From positions 3,100,001 to 3,164,000 of the forward strand of contig NZ_FNSC01000001.1 in assembly GCF_900105355.1 (NCBI RefSeq): a stretch of 64,000 nucleotides of DNA, given 5' to 3'. The notes below the pieces were generated by a model. That model did not search any database, was not told where the DNA came from, and was given only the letters and a program-made list of their open reading frames with translations. The DNA is from Pseudomonas anguilliseptica. GTDB lineage: Bacteria > Pseudomonadota > Gammaproteobacteria > Pseudomonadales > Pseudomonadaceae. This document shows, in pieces, positions 54,982 to 64,000 of the stretch (position 1 is the stretch's first letter; each line of letters begins with the position of its first letter). A program made the position numbers and the translations under genes.

Positions 54982-55341
54982 ATGATGCGCCCCGACGCCA
55001 AAGTCGAAAAAGTCTATCTATACCCCAAGCCGGTGGATTTCCGAAAATCCATCGATGGCCTGGCCGCCCTGGTCGAGCTGGATATCAAGGTGGCGGTGTT
55101 CGACCCGGTGCTGTTCGTCTTCCTCAACCGCGCGCGCAGCCGGGTGAAGATTTTGTATTGGGAGCGCAACGGCTTTTGCCTGTGGCTCAAGCGATTGGAG
55201 GCTGAACGCTTCAAGTCGCATCCGGAACCTGGCGAAGATGCGATCGTGCTGACGGCCCAGGAGTTGAACTGGTTGTTGGACGGTATCGACCTGTGGCGCA
55301 ACCGGCCGCACCAGGTTTTGACCCCTAGGTTCGTCACCTGA
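54982..55341 (+). CDS. tnpB: IS66 accessory protein TnpB, copy 2
   Basis: Identical in protein to TnpB of copy 1 (119 residues from ATG 54982 after TGGAG). Intact. Confidence 0.92.
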   Translation: MMRPDAKVEKVYLYPKPVDFRKSIDGLAALVELDIKVAVFDPVLFVFLNRARSRVKILYWERNGFCLWLKRLEAERFKSHPEPGEDAIVLTAQELNWLLDGIDLWRNRPHQVLTPRFVT

Positions 55342-55359
55342 GCCGGTATAATCCACGGC

Positions 55360-56916
55360 ATGATTTCTGTGCCCGAAACCCTTCCTGATGACCCCGCCGC
55401 GCTCAAGCAATTGCTCGCTGAGGTGTTGTCGTCGGCGCAGGAATTGGCCAAGGACAAGGATGGGCAGATCGAGCGCCTGCGCGAACAAAACGCGCTGTTG
55501 ATCCAGCGCCTGTTCGGCCGTAAATCCGAGCAGAGCAGCGACCCGGATTCACCGCAGCTAGAGATGTTCAACGAAGCGGAAAGCCTGGCCGAAGCGGCGG
55601 CTGAAGCTCCGGCCGCTGAGGTCGAGGAAGAAGTCGTTGCGCCGACCAAGCGCCGCGGCAAGCGCAAGCCGTTACCGGCCGAACTACCGCGTGTCGAGGT
55701 CATCCACGAACTGCCCGAACACGAACTGACCTGCGAATGCGGTTGCCGCAAGCAGGCCATCGGCGAAGAAACCAGCGAGCAGCTGGAAATCATCCCGATG
55801 CAGGTTCAGGTGATCCGCCACATTCGCAAGACCTATGCCTGCAAGGCCTGCGAAAGCGCGCCGGTCACCGCTGACAAACCGGCCCAACTGATCGAGAAAA
55901 GGCTGGCCAGCCCGAGCGTGCTGGCGATGCTGCTGACCAGCAAATACGCCGACGGCATCCCACTGTATCGCTTCGAAAAGATGCTCAGTCGCCATGGCAT
56001 CGACATCCCCCGGCAGACCCTGGCGCGCTGGGTGATCCAGTGCGGCGAACTGCTACAACCGTTGCTCAACCTGATGCGCGACAGGCTGCTGGACAGTCCG
56101 GTGATCCACTGCGATGAAACCCGCGTGCAGGTGCTCAAGGAGCCTGGGCGCGATCCGAGCAGCCACTCCTGGATGTGGGTGCAGACCGGTGGCCCGCCTG
56201 GCAAACCGGTGATCCTCTTCGACTACACAACCAGCCGCGCGCAGGAGGTGCCGCTGCGCCTGCTCGACGGTTATCGCGGCTACCTGATGACCGACGATTA
56301 CGCCGGCTACAACGCCGTGGCCGCACAACAAGGTGTTGAGCGCCTGGCCTGCTGGGCGCATGCGCGGCGCAAGTTCGTCGAAGCGCAAAAGGTGCAACCG
56401 AAGGGCAAAACCGGGCGTGCCGACATCGCGTTGGGGATGATCAACAAGCTCTACGGCATCGAGCGCGAACTTAAGGATGCCAGCGATGAACAGCGCTACC
56501 GGGGCCGCCAGCAGCACAGCCTACCGCTCCTCGATCAGCTCAAGACCTGGCTGGAGAAAACCCAGCCGCAGGTCACGGCGCAGAATGCCCTGGGCAAAGC
56601 AGTGAACTACCTGGCGAGCAACTGGAGCCGACTCGAACGCTACATCGAGGCTGGCCACCTGCCGATCGATAACAACGCTGCCGAGCGCGCGATCCGGCCC
56701 TTCGTCATAGGTCGCAAGAACTGGCTGTTCAGCGACACGCCGAAAGGCGCGACCGCCAGCGCCCAACTCTACAGCCTGGTGGAAACCGCCAAGACCAATG
56801 GCCAGGAGCCCTACGCCTGGCTGCGCCATGTCCTCGAACGCCTGCCGCTGGCCAACAGCGTTGAAGCCTACGAAGCGCTGCTGCCTTGGAACTGCCAACC
56901 AACGACGCCACTGTAA
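55360..56916 (+). CDS. tnpC: IS66 transposase TnpC, copy 2
   Basis: Identical in protein to TnpC of copy 1 (518 residues), with all catalytic motifs present. Both copies therefore look transposition-competent. Confidence 0.95.
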   Translation: MISVPETLPDDPAALKQLLAEVLSSAQELAKDKDGQIERLREQNALLIQRLFGRKSEQSSDPDSPQLEMFNEAESLAEAAAEAPAAEVEEEVVAPTKRRGKRKPLPAELPRVEVIHELPEHELTCECGCRKQAIGEETSEQLEIIPMQVQVIRHIRKTYACKACESAPVTADKPAQLIEKRLASPSVLAMLLTSKYADGIPLYRFEKMLSRHGIDIPRQTLARWVIQCGELLQPLLNLMRDRLLDSPVIHCDETRVQVLKEPGRDPSSHSWMWVQTGGPPGKPVILFDYTTSRAQEVPLRLLDGYRGYLMTDDYAGYNAVAAQQGVERLACWAHARRKFVEAQKVQPKGKTGRADIALGMINKLYGIERELKDASDEQRYRGRQQHSLPLLDQLKTWLEKTQPQVTAQNALGKAVNYLASNWSRLERYIEAGHLPIDNNAAERAIRPFVIGRKNWLFSDTPKGATASAQLYSLVETAKTNGQEPYAWLRHVLERLPLANSVEAYEALLPWNCQPTTPL

Positions 56917-56976
56917 AACGCAAAACCTCTCCAGAGGGAGGTGGGGTCTATGGAGCGTTTACTAGTGAGTCGTGGG

Positions 56977-57795
56977 CTAGCTGCGCTGCAAATCTTCCAA
57001 ACTGAACGGCGGCGGGGTATCCGGCCAGTCCAGCTTTAGCCGTTCCAGCTCTCGAGCCAGCAGGCTGGCCACCAGCCAGTCGCGCACCCAGCGATGATCC
57101 GCCGGAATAACATACCAGGGCGCTGCGTCGCTGTGGCTGGCTGTTAACTGCTCGGCCCAGCGCTGTTGGCGCAGGTCAAATTCGCAGTAGGACTGCAGGT
57201 CGCTGCTGTGCAGTTTCCAGCGTTTATGCGGGTGTTCCAGGCGCTCCTGCAGGCGGCGCCTTTGTTCATCTCGGGAGAGCTGCAAAAAGCATTTCAGCGG
57301 CTGAATCGACTGGCTGAGCAGCTGCGCCTCGAAGGTCTGAATGGCCTGCTGGCGCGCGGGGAGTTCGGCGGCACTGCACAGGCCATCCAGCGGATCGCTG
57401 ATCAGCCCTTCGTAGTAACTGCGGTTGAATACCCCGAGCAGGCCCAGCTCAGGCAAACGCCGCTGGTAGCGCCAGAGAAAGTCATGGCGTTGCTCGCAGG
57501 CATTGGGCTTTTGAAAACTGTAAATGCGCAGGCCCTGGGGATCGAAGCTGCTGATCACCCGGCGAATCACGCCATCCTTCCCGGAGCAATCGGTGCCTTG
57601 CAGGATCAGCAGCAAGGCATTACGCCGGTTGGCCCAGAGCATGCGCTGTCGCTGGTTGAGCCAGGGCCGCAGTTCGGTCAGGGCTAGCTGCGCCGCCTGC
57701 TTGTTCAGGCCGAAATCGCGTGCCGGATCCTGGGCGAAGGGTGCTGCCGGATTACAGCGGCAGGCATCCAGCAGGCTATCCGGAAGGCGGCTCAT
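56977..57795 (-). CDS. Polyphosphate kinase 2 family protein
   Basis: A 272-residue cytoplasmic P-loop kinase that uses polyphosphate to phosphorylate nucleotides. The Walker A is LQGTDCSGKDGVIRR, the Walker B region is GVFNRSYYEGLI, and the lid is LSRDEQRRRLQERLEHPHKRWK (in part). The length and single domain fit class I/III PPK2; AMP against ADP/GDP preference cannot be told. The ATG at 57795 (MSRLPDSLLDA) is preferred over a TTG 51 nt upstream that lies in a repeat. IS66 copy 2 ends 14 bp after the stop. Confidence 0.88.
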   Translation of the reverse strand: MSRLPDSLLDACRCNPAAPFAQDPARDFGLNKQAAQLALTELRPWLNQRQRMLWANRRNALLLILQGTDCSGKDGVIRRVISSFDPQGLRIYSFQKPNACEQRHDFLWRYQRRLPELGLLGVFNRSYYEGLISDPLDGLCSAAELPARQQAIQTFEAQLLSQSIQPLKCFLQLSRDEQRRRLQERLEHPHKRWKLHSSDLQSYCEFDLRQQRWAEQLTASHSDAAPWYVIPADHRWVRDWLVASLLARELERLKLDWPDTPPPFSLEDLQRS

Positions 57796-57810
57796 GGATG
57801 TGACAGGCCG

Positions 57811-57932
57811 TTTAAAAACGTAGGCGAGGCAGTCGAGGCAAGGCAAAAGCAGGCGAAAAAGCGGAGTTTACTGGTGTAAATGAGCATTTTGAGCCTGTTT
57901 TTAACGCCGCCTCGGCAACGTAGGTAGTTTTT
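57811..57932 (-). repeat. Structured intergenic repeat, copy B (after yejK)
   Basis: About 122 bp. On the minus strand it starts AAAAACTACCTACG and ends CGTAGGCGAG-complement CTCGCCTACGTTTTT, so the ends are inverted. The core GCGTTAAAAACAGGCTC, ATGCTCATTTAC, CAGTAAA, TCCGCTTTTTCGCCTG and GCCTTGCCT aligns with copy A after eno with roughly three quarters of bases equal. Confidence 0.75.
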
Positions 57933-57942
57933 CAGCGGGCTG

Positions 57943-58950
57943 TTAGTTTTTGCGGCGCTTAAGCTGATCGGTAAGCTGCGTCGGCAGGTTGCGGATCACC
58001 AGAGTGTCAGTGCCTTCGTCGTACTCGATTTTCGAGCCGAGCAGGTGCGCCTCGAAGCTGATCGACAAACCTTCGGCGCGCCCGGTAAAGCGCTGGAACT
58101 GGCTGAGGGTGCGTTTGTCCGCTGGAAACTCCGGGGCCATGCCGTAATCCTTGTTGCGGATATGCTCAAAGAAGGCCTTGGGCCGTTCTTCGTCGATCAG
58201 TCCCGATAGCTCGTCGAGGGTGATTGGCTCGCCTTGTTTGGCCTGGTTTGCGGCATAGCTGACCAGGGTCTTGGTCTTCTCGCGGGCCTGTTCTTCGGGC
58301 AGGTCTTCGCTCTCGACGAAGTCGCTGAAGGCTTTCAGCAGGGTGCGGGTCTCGCCCGGACCGTCGACGCCTTCCTGGCAACCGATAAAGTCGCGGAAGT
58401 ATTCCGAGACTTTCTTGCCATTCTTGCCCTTGATAAACGAGATGTACTGCTTGGAGTGGGCGTTGTTGCGCCATTCGGAGATGTTGATGCGCGCCGCCAG
58501 GTGCAGCTGGCCCAGGTCCAGGTGCTTGGCCGGGGTCACGTCCAGCGCATCGTTCACCGCCACGCCTTCGCTGTGGTGCAGCAGGGCAATGGCCAGGTAA
58601 TCGGTCATGCCCTGCTGATAGTGGGCAAACAGTACATGGCCGCCGGTGGACAGATTGGACTCTTCCATCAGCTTCTGCAGCTGCTCGACCGCCTGGCGGC
58701 TGAACGTGGCAAAGCCCTGACCTTCATCCAGGTAGTGCTTCAGCCAGCCGCTGAACGGGTAGGCACCGGATTCTTCATGGAAAAATCCCCAGGCCTTGCC
58801 CTGCTTGGCGTTATAGCTCTCTTTGAGGTCGGCGAGCATGTTCTCGATGGCTTGCGAGGCAGCCAGCTCGGTGTCGCGAGCATGCAGCACGGCGGGGGTG
58901 CCATCAGGCTTCTTGTCGATCAGGTGGACGATGCAGTGGCGGATCGGCAT
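57943..58950 (-). CDS. yejK: Nucleoid-associated protein YejK (NdpA)
   Basis: A 335-residue nucleoid-associated protein. It starts [19 protein letters not shown] and has the conserved [33 protein letters not shown] and ARINISEWR motifs, with a charged KRRKN C-terminus. The function in vivo is poorly known beyond nucleoid association. Complete. Confidence 0.92.
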   Translation of the reverse strand: MPIRHCIVHLIDKKPDGTPAVLHARDTELAASQAIENMLADLKESYNAKQGKAWGFFHEESGAYPFSGWLKHYLDEGQGFATFSRQAVEQLQKLMEESNLSTGGHVLFAHYQQGMTDYLAIALLHHSEGVAVNDALDVTPAKHLDLGQLHLAARINISEWRNNAHSKQYISFIKGKNGKKVSEYFRDFIGCQEGVDGPGETRTLLKAFSDFVESEDLPEEQAREKTKTLVSYAANQAKQGEPITLDELSGLIDEERPKAFFEHIRNKDYGMAPEFPADKRTLSQFQRFTGRAEGLSISFEAHLLGSKIEYDEGTDTLVIRNLPTQLTDQLKRRKN

Positions 58951-60936
<1,986 letters not shown>

Positions 60937-60950
60937 TCGGCTGAAATGCA

Positions 60951-60986
60951 AAACCCCGGCAGAGCTAAGCTCTGCCGGGGTTTTCT
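60951..60986. terminator. Strong bidirectional terminator
   Basis: AACCCCGGCAGAGC and GCTCTGCCGGGGTT (14 bp perfect) around a 3-nt loop, with AAAA on one side and TTTTC on the other. It lies between the convergent aminopeptidase and TAXI-receptor genes and can serve both. Confidence 0.88.
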
Positions 60987-61026
60987 TTGTCTGCGATAAA
61001 TCTGGGCGGCGGCTTGTTCTGCAGGC

Positions 61027-62352
61027 TTAGCTGGCCACTAACTGGCGCTGCTTCAGCGCATTCAGGCGCTCGATCATATAGCGCAAGTGCATATGCAGCT
61101 GGTACAGCTCGTTGGAGTAGGACAGTGGCACTTCGACCCGCGCCAGTTCGTCTTCCAGGCGTTCCAGGCGAGCGATTTCGGAGTCCAGGTCGCTTGGTAG
61201 TTTGCCCTTGTACAGCTGCTGGTCGATTTCGCGCAGGTGTTTGTACCAGCGGTAGATGCGTGCGCGGATGCGCCACTGGTAGATCGGGCCGATGGCCTTG
61301 AACAGCGGGAACAACAGCACCAGCAGCGGGATGGCCAGAATGATATAGCGGTCGGCCAGCGAGGCGATGCGAAACGGCAGGTAGCGCTGCAGAATGGGCA
61401 GGCCCTTGTCGTAGTAGTACTCGGCCTCGCTCAGGGTGTTTAGTGACAGTGGCGGTTTGGTTGGGTAGCTGCCGGCGGGGTCGAGCAGGCTGCCATTCTT
61501 CAGCACGGTTTTTGCCGCTTCGAGGATCAGTGGGGTTAGCGAAGGATGAAACTCTTCGCCGGCCACCAGAGTGGCGACCGGGCCGAGGGTGACGATATCG
61601 CGATCAGGGCTGTTGTGCGCCATATCCAGCATACCTTCGCCTACTTCCAGGCGGCTCAGGTAAGGCAGGCGTGCCAGATAGGCCTCGGTGCGCCGCAGGC
61701 TGACCAGGCGTACCTTGGGTTCTGCGGCCAGGCGCTGAATCAGTGCGTTTTCCGCCGGGCCGACAAAAAAAGCGGCATCCAGTTTGCCGGCAATCAGCGC
61801 ATCGGCGGCGCGACTGCCTCCCAGTTGTTGCCAGCGCTTGGGGTATTGCGGCGGTTCGATCCGATTGGCGGCGAACAATGCTGCAGTCACCGCCTGGGTG
61901 CCGCTGCCCTGCGAGCCAACCGCCAGGCGCAGTTTCATCAGATCGCTCAGGCGTTCGAATTTGACCTTGTCACCGAGAAACAGCCACAACGGTTCGCGGT
62001 ACATCACGCCCAGGCCATTAAGCTTGCCGCGAGCCTCGGCGCTTAGAGTCAGCTCCTGGCCGCTCTGTACCAGTGCCAGCTCCACTTCACCGCTGCCGAG
62101 TTTGCCCAGGTTGTCTTCGGAGCCGGCGCTCTCAACCAGCTCCAGGCTAAAGCCCTGCAGTTCCAGCTCCGCCTGCAGGCGCTCGCCAAATGCATGATAG
62201 CCACCACCCACGGCACCGGTCGCCATGCGCGCATGGATTGGCGGCGGCGGCGCGGCGAAATAGAACAGCGCGCCGACCAGTCCGGCCAGCACCGGCACTA
62301 TCCACAGGTTGGTGAGGATCAGGATTTTCAGATCATGGAGAATGCGGCGCAT
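61027..62352 (-). CDS. TAXI-family TRAP transporter solute receptor
   Basis: A 441-residue protein. An N-terminal membrane segment (LWIVPVLAGLVGALFYFA) precedes a TAXI receptor domain (ARMATGAVGGGYHAFGERL; VESAGSEDNLGKL; AVGSQGSGTQAVTAALFA), and a second membrane segment (YIILAIPLLVLLFPLF, about residue 345) is followed by a charged helical tail (about 360-441). Usual TAXI receptors are about 320 residues and soluble, so this is a membrane-anchored variant. No TRAP permease gene is adjacent. The ligand is unknown. Confidence 0.85.
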   Translation of the reverse strand: MRRILHDLKILILTNLWIVPVLAGLVGALFYFAAPPPPIHARMATGAVGGGYHAFGERLQAELELQGFSLELVESAGSEDNLGKLGSGEVELALVQSGQELTLSAEARGKLNGLGVMYREPLWLFLGDKVKFERLSDLMKLRLAVGSQGSGTQAVTAALFAANRIEPPQYPKRWQQLGGSRAADALIAGKLDAAFFVGPAENALIQRLAAEPKVRLVSLRRTEAYLARLPYLSRLEVGEGMLDMAHNSPDRDIVTLGPVATLVAGEEFHPSLTPLILEAAKTVLKNGSLLDPAGSYPTKPPLSLNTLSEAEYYYDKGLPILQRYLPFRIASLADRYIILAIPLLVLLFPLFKAIGPIYQWRIRARIYRWYKHLREIDQQLYKGKLPSDLDSEIARLERLEDELARVEVPLSYSNELYQLHMHLRYMIERLNALKQRQLVAS

Positions 62353-62426
62353 GGTCAGTCCTTGTCATCAGTTGGGCTCAGAATAGCCGCAATGACTGAC
62401 CAAGCTAAATGCCGAGTGTGTTCTGA

Positions 62427-63695
62427 TCAGTTGCTCACGCCAGCCAGGCGCATGCTGCGCTGTTCGCGCCAGCGATCGAGTAACCCGAGTACCACCAGCA
62501 AGCCCAGGGCATACCCGGCATCCATGCCCAGCATCAGCAGCACCAGGGCGCAGAGCAGGCAACTGAATGCGGCCAGCCAGCGCCAGATACCGCGCAGCAG
62601 CGCCATGCCTGCGGCCATGCTCAGCAGGTAAATCACAACGAAGTTGCCATTGGCGTAGCGAATCAGGTCGTCCACGGTCAAATTGAGCCACTGAGCCAGG
62701 CTGGCGCACAGGGCGCAGCTGAGAATCACCCACAGCAGGGCGCGGGCCGGTACGCCGTGGCGGTTGCGTTGGGCCAGGGCAGCCGGCAGTTTGCCTTCGT
62801 CGGCCAGGCTCCAGATCAGCCGGGCGAAGCCCTGCATATAGACGTTCATCGAGGCGAAGCAGGCCAGATAGCCCACAGTGGCGGCGATCCAGCGCGCCTG
62901 CTCGCCCAGCAGCAGGTCGAGCATACGCGGCAGCGATGCGGCATCCGTTGTGACGTCGCCGTAGCTATGCAGGCTCAGCACCGCCACCGAACAGGCCCAG
63001 TACACCAGGCCCGCCAACAGCACGCCAAATAGCTACGCCAGGGGGAAGTCGCGCTCGGGGTTCTTGAACTCTTCGCCCATATGGGTAAAGGCCTCAATGC
63101 CGACAAAACACCAGAACATCACCCCCAGCGCCGCCGGCAGTAGATGCCAAGAGCCGCTAATTGGCGGCAGCAGCGGCTGGCTGGGGGCGGGCAGATCACC
63201 GACCCACCAGATCAGCGCGATGGTGGCGATAATCGCCACGGCAATCGCGCCCTGAATCATCCCGCTTGCCTTGGCCGGACGTTGGCCGAGCAACAGCATG
63301 GCTGCGAGGGTAGCCAACTGGATCGCTAGGGCTTGGCCGCGGCTGAGATCGAACAGCGCCTGCCAGAAACCGCTGGCGATATTCAGCGCCGCCGGCAAAC
63401 CCACCGGCAGCACGGCGAGGAACAGCAGGGCGCTGAGGCGCTCCATCCGTGCCCCAAAGGCGCGGCCAATCAGGTGCGGCGCGCCGCCGGCATGGGGAAA
63501 GTGGCGGCCCAGCTGAGCAAAGGTAAATGCCACCGGCAGCACCAGGGCGATCAGCAGCATCCAGGCCCATAACGATGCCTCGCCTGCAGCGGTGGCTGCC
63601 AGCGCCGGGATCACGAAAATCCCGGTGCCCAGTAGCGAGGTACTCAGCAGGCCAATCCCTTGCAGCAGGCCCAATTCCTGGTTCAGACGACTCAT
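62427..63695 (-). pseudogene. yjeH: YjeH-type amino-acid exporter (APC family) with an amber codon
   Basis: About 420 codons of an APC transporter with about eleven membrane segments. MSRLNQELGLLQGIGLLSTSLLGTGIF (in part) at the start, SVMFWCFVG-like VMFWCFVGIEAF and FKNPERDFP match E. coli YjeH, an exporter of methionine and branched-chain amino acids. A TAG at 63030-63032 (FPLA, stop, LFGVLLAGLVYW) lies in the same frame on both sides; a TTG Leu would need one base change. Start MSRL at 63695 chosen; the longer frame to 63800 is not family sequence. A divergent Lrp-type regulator begins 130 bp away. Confidence 0.85.
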
Positions 63696-63824
63696 GTTGT
63701 ATGCTCTGGCGTTTTGCCGGCTATGGTAGGGCGCGTCCCTGCAAAACACCGCCGTAGAAGTGTCGGCGTTGCCCGGCAGAATGACGGAATTGGCCGTCAA
63801 ATTGCTTTTTGCCTGAGAGTTGCC

Positions 63825-64000
63825 GTGGACAAGTTTGATCAGCAGATACTCGCCCTGTTACGCGCCGATGCGCGTTTACCCGTCAGCCAGATCGCCCGCG
63901 AGGTCAACCTGTCGCGTTCGGCGGTCAGCGAGCGGATTCGTCAGCTGGAACACAGTGGCGTGATCGGCGGCTATCACGCCCAGGTGGCGCTGCCGGGTGA
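63825..64000 (+). CDS. Lrp/AsnC-family regulator, N-terminal part
   Basis: The first 58 codons of a gene cut by the right edge. GTG start at 63825; it reads VDKFDQQILALLRADARLPVSQIAREV then NLSRSAVSERIRQLEHSGVIGGYHA, the standard AsnC winged helix. Divergent from the YjeH-type exporter; Lrp-type control of that exporter is likely by position. Confidence 0.9.
   Translation, partial: MDKFDQQILALLRADARLPVSQIAREVNLSRSAVSERIRQLEHSGVIGGYHAQVALPG

Larger units (their letters stand above)
54899..56962 (+). mobile_element. IS66-family insertion sequence, copy 2 (2,064 bp)
   Basis: The same length as copy 1 and inverted relative to it. Ends are GTAAGCGCTCCATAAACC at 54899 and, inward from 56962, GTAAACGCTCCATAGACC (one base different from copy 1). 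The flanking octamers TGTCTACC and TAGTGAGT do not match, so the target duplication is missing. The left end cuts the IS5 transposase and the right end lies 14 bp from the PPK2 stop. Confidence 0.93.

Noticed and set aside
51306-56962. The two IS66 copies as ends of one composite transposon
   Set aside because: Copy 1 has its own 8-bp target duplication, so it inserted alone; the outer ends of the pair (51298-51305 and 56963-56970) do not match each other.

Overview
The window is about 60% GC and carries long runs of genes in an order typical of Pseudomonas (family Pseudomonadaceae): ndvB next to dapE; glnD-dapC-arsC-like-dapD-csdA-csdE; map divergent from rpsB-tsf-pyrH-frr-uppS-cdsA-dxr-rseP-bamA-skp-lpxD-fabZ-lpxA-lpxB-rnhB-dnaE-accA; tilS; pyrG-kdsA-eno-ftsB-ispD; ispF-truD-surE-pcm-DUF368-nlpD-rpoS. 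Protein lengths and motifs match Pseudomonas homologues as I remember them. The species cannot be fixed by eye.

Layout. 1-3.4 kb (minus): partial dapE and an ndvB-type GH17-GT2 glucan synthase. 3.6-5.4 kb (plus): tcdA and a secreted solute-binding protein. 5.4-13.3 kb (minus): sulfur mobilisation (csdA/csdE), lysine/diaminopimelate synthesis (dapD, dapC), PII control (glnD) and map. 13.6-48.6 kb (almost all plus): translation factors, isoprenoid and phospholipid precursors, outer-membrane assembly, lipid A and KDO synthesis, DNA polymerase III alpha, fatty-acid initiation, CTP synthase, enolase, cell division, formaldehyde detoxification (adhC-fghA with a divergent LysR regulator), and the surE-pcm-nlpD-rpoS stress block. 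Many neighbours overlap by 1-13 nt, which suggests translational coupling.

48.7-57.0 kb is an accessory scar. It holds an O-acyltransferase with three frame breaks, the 5' part of a tRNA-Gly(CCC) with no 3' half, a gene remnant resembling the C-terminal part of a mobile-element replication protein, the N-terminal stub of a tyrosine integrase, the end of an IS5-family element, and two nearly identical 2,064-bp IS66-family elements in opposite orientation. Copy 1 has a perfect 8-bp target duplication. Removing it together with one repeat restores one continuous reading frame across the insertion. Copy 2 has no target duplication and cuts off the IS5 remnant.

57.0-64.0 kb returns to ordinary genes (PPK2-type kinase, YejK/NdpA, TAXI receptor, start of an Lrp/AsnC regulator) but has two further apparently broken genes: an M28 aminopeptidase disrupted exactly at its catalytic Glu-Glu pair, and a YjeH-type amino-acid exporter with an in-frame amber codon. 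A structured intergenic repeat occurs three times (38.3, 39.5 and 57.9 kb), each time just after a stop codon and in the same orientation to the gene it follows.

I found no CRISPR array, no biosynthetic cluster and no convincing new defence system. The most unusual material is the nested mobile-element scar, the slippage-type lesions and the 3'-associated repeat family.
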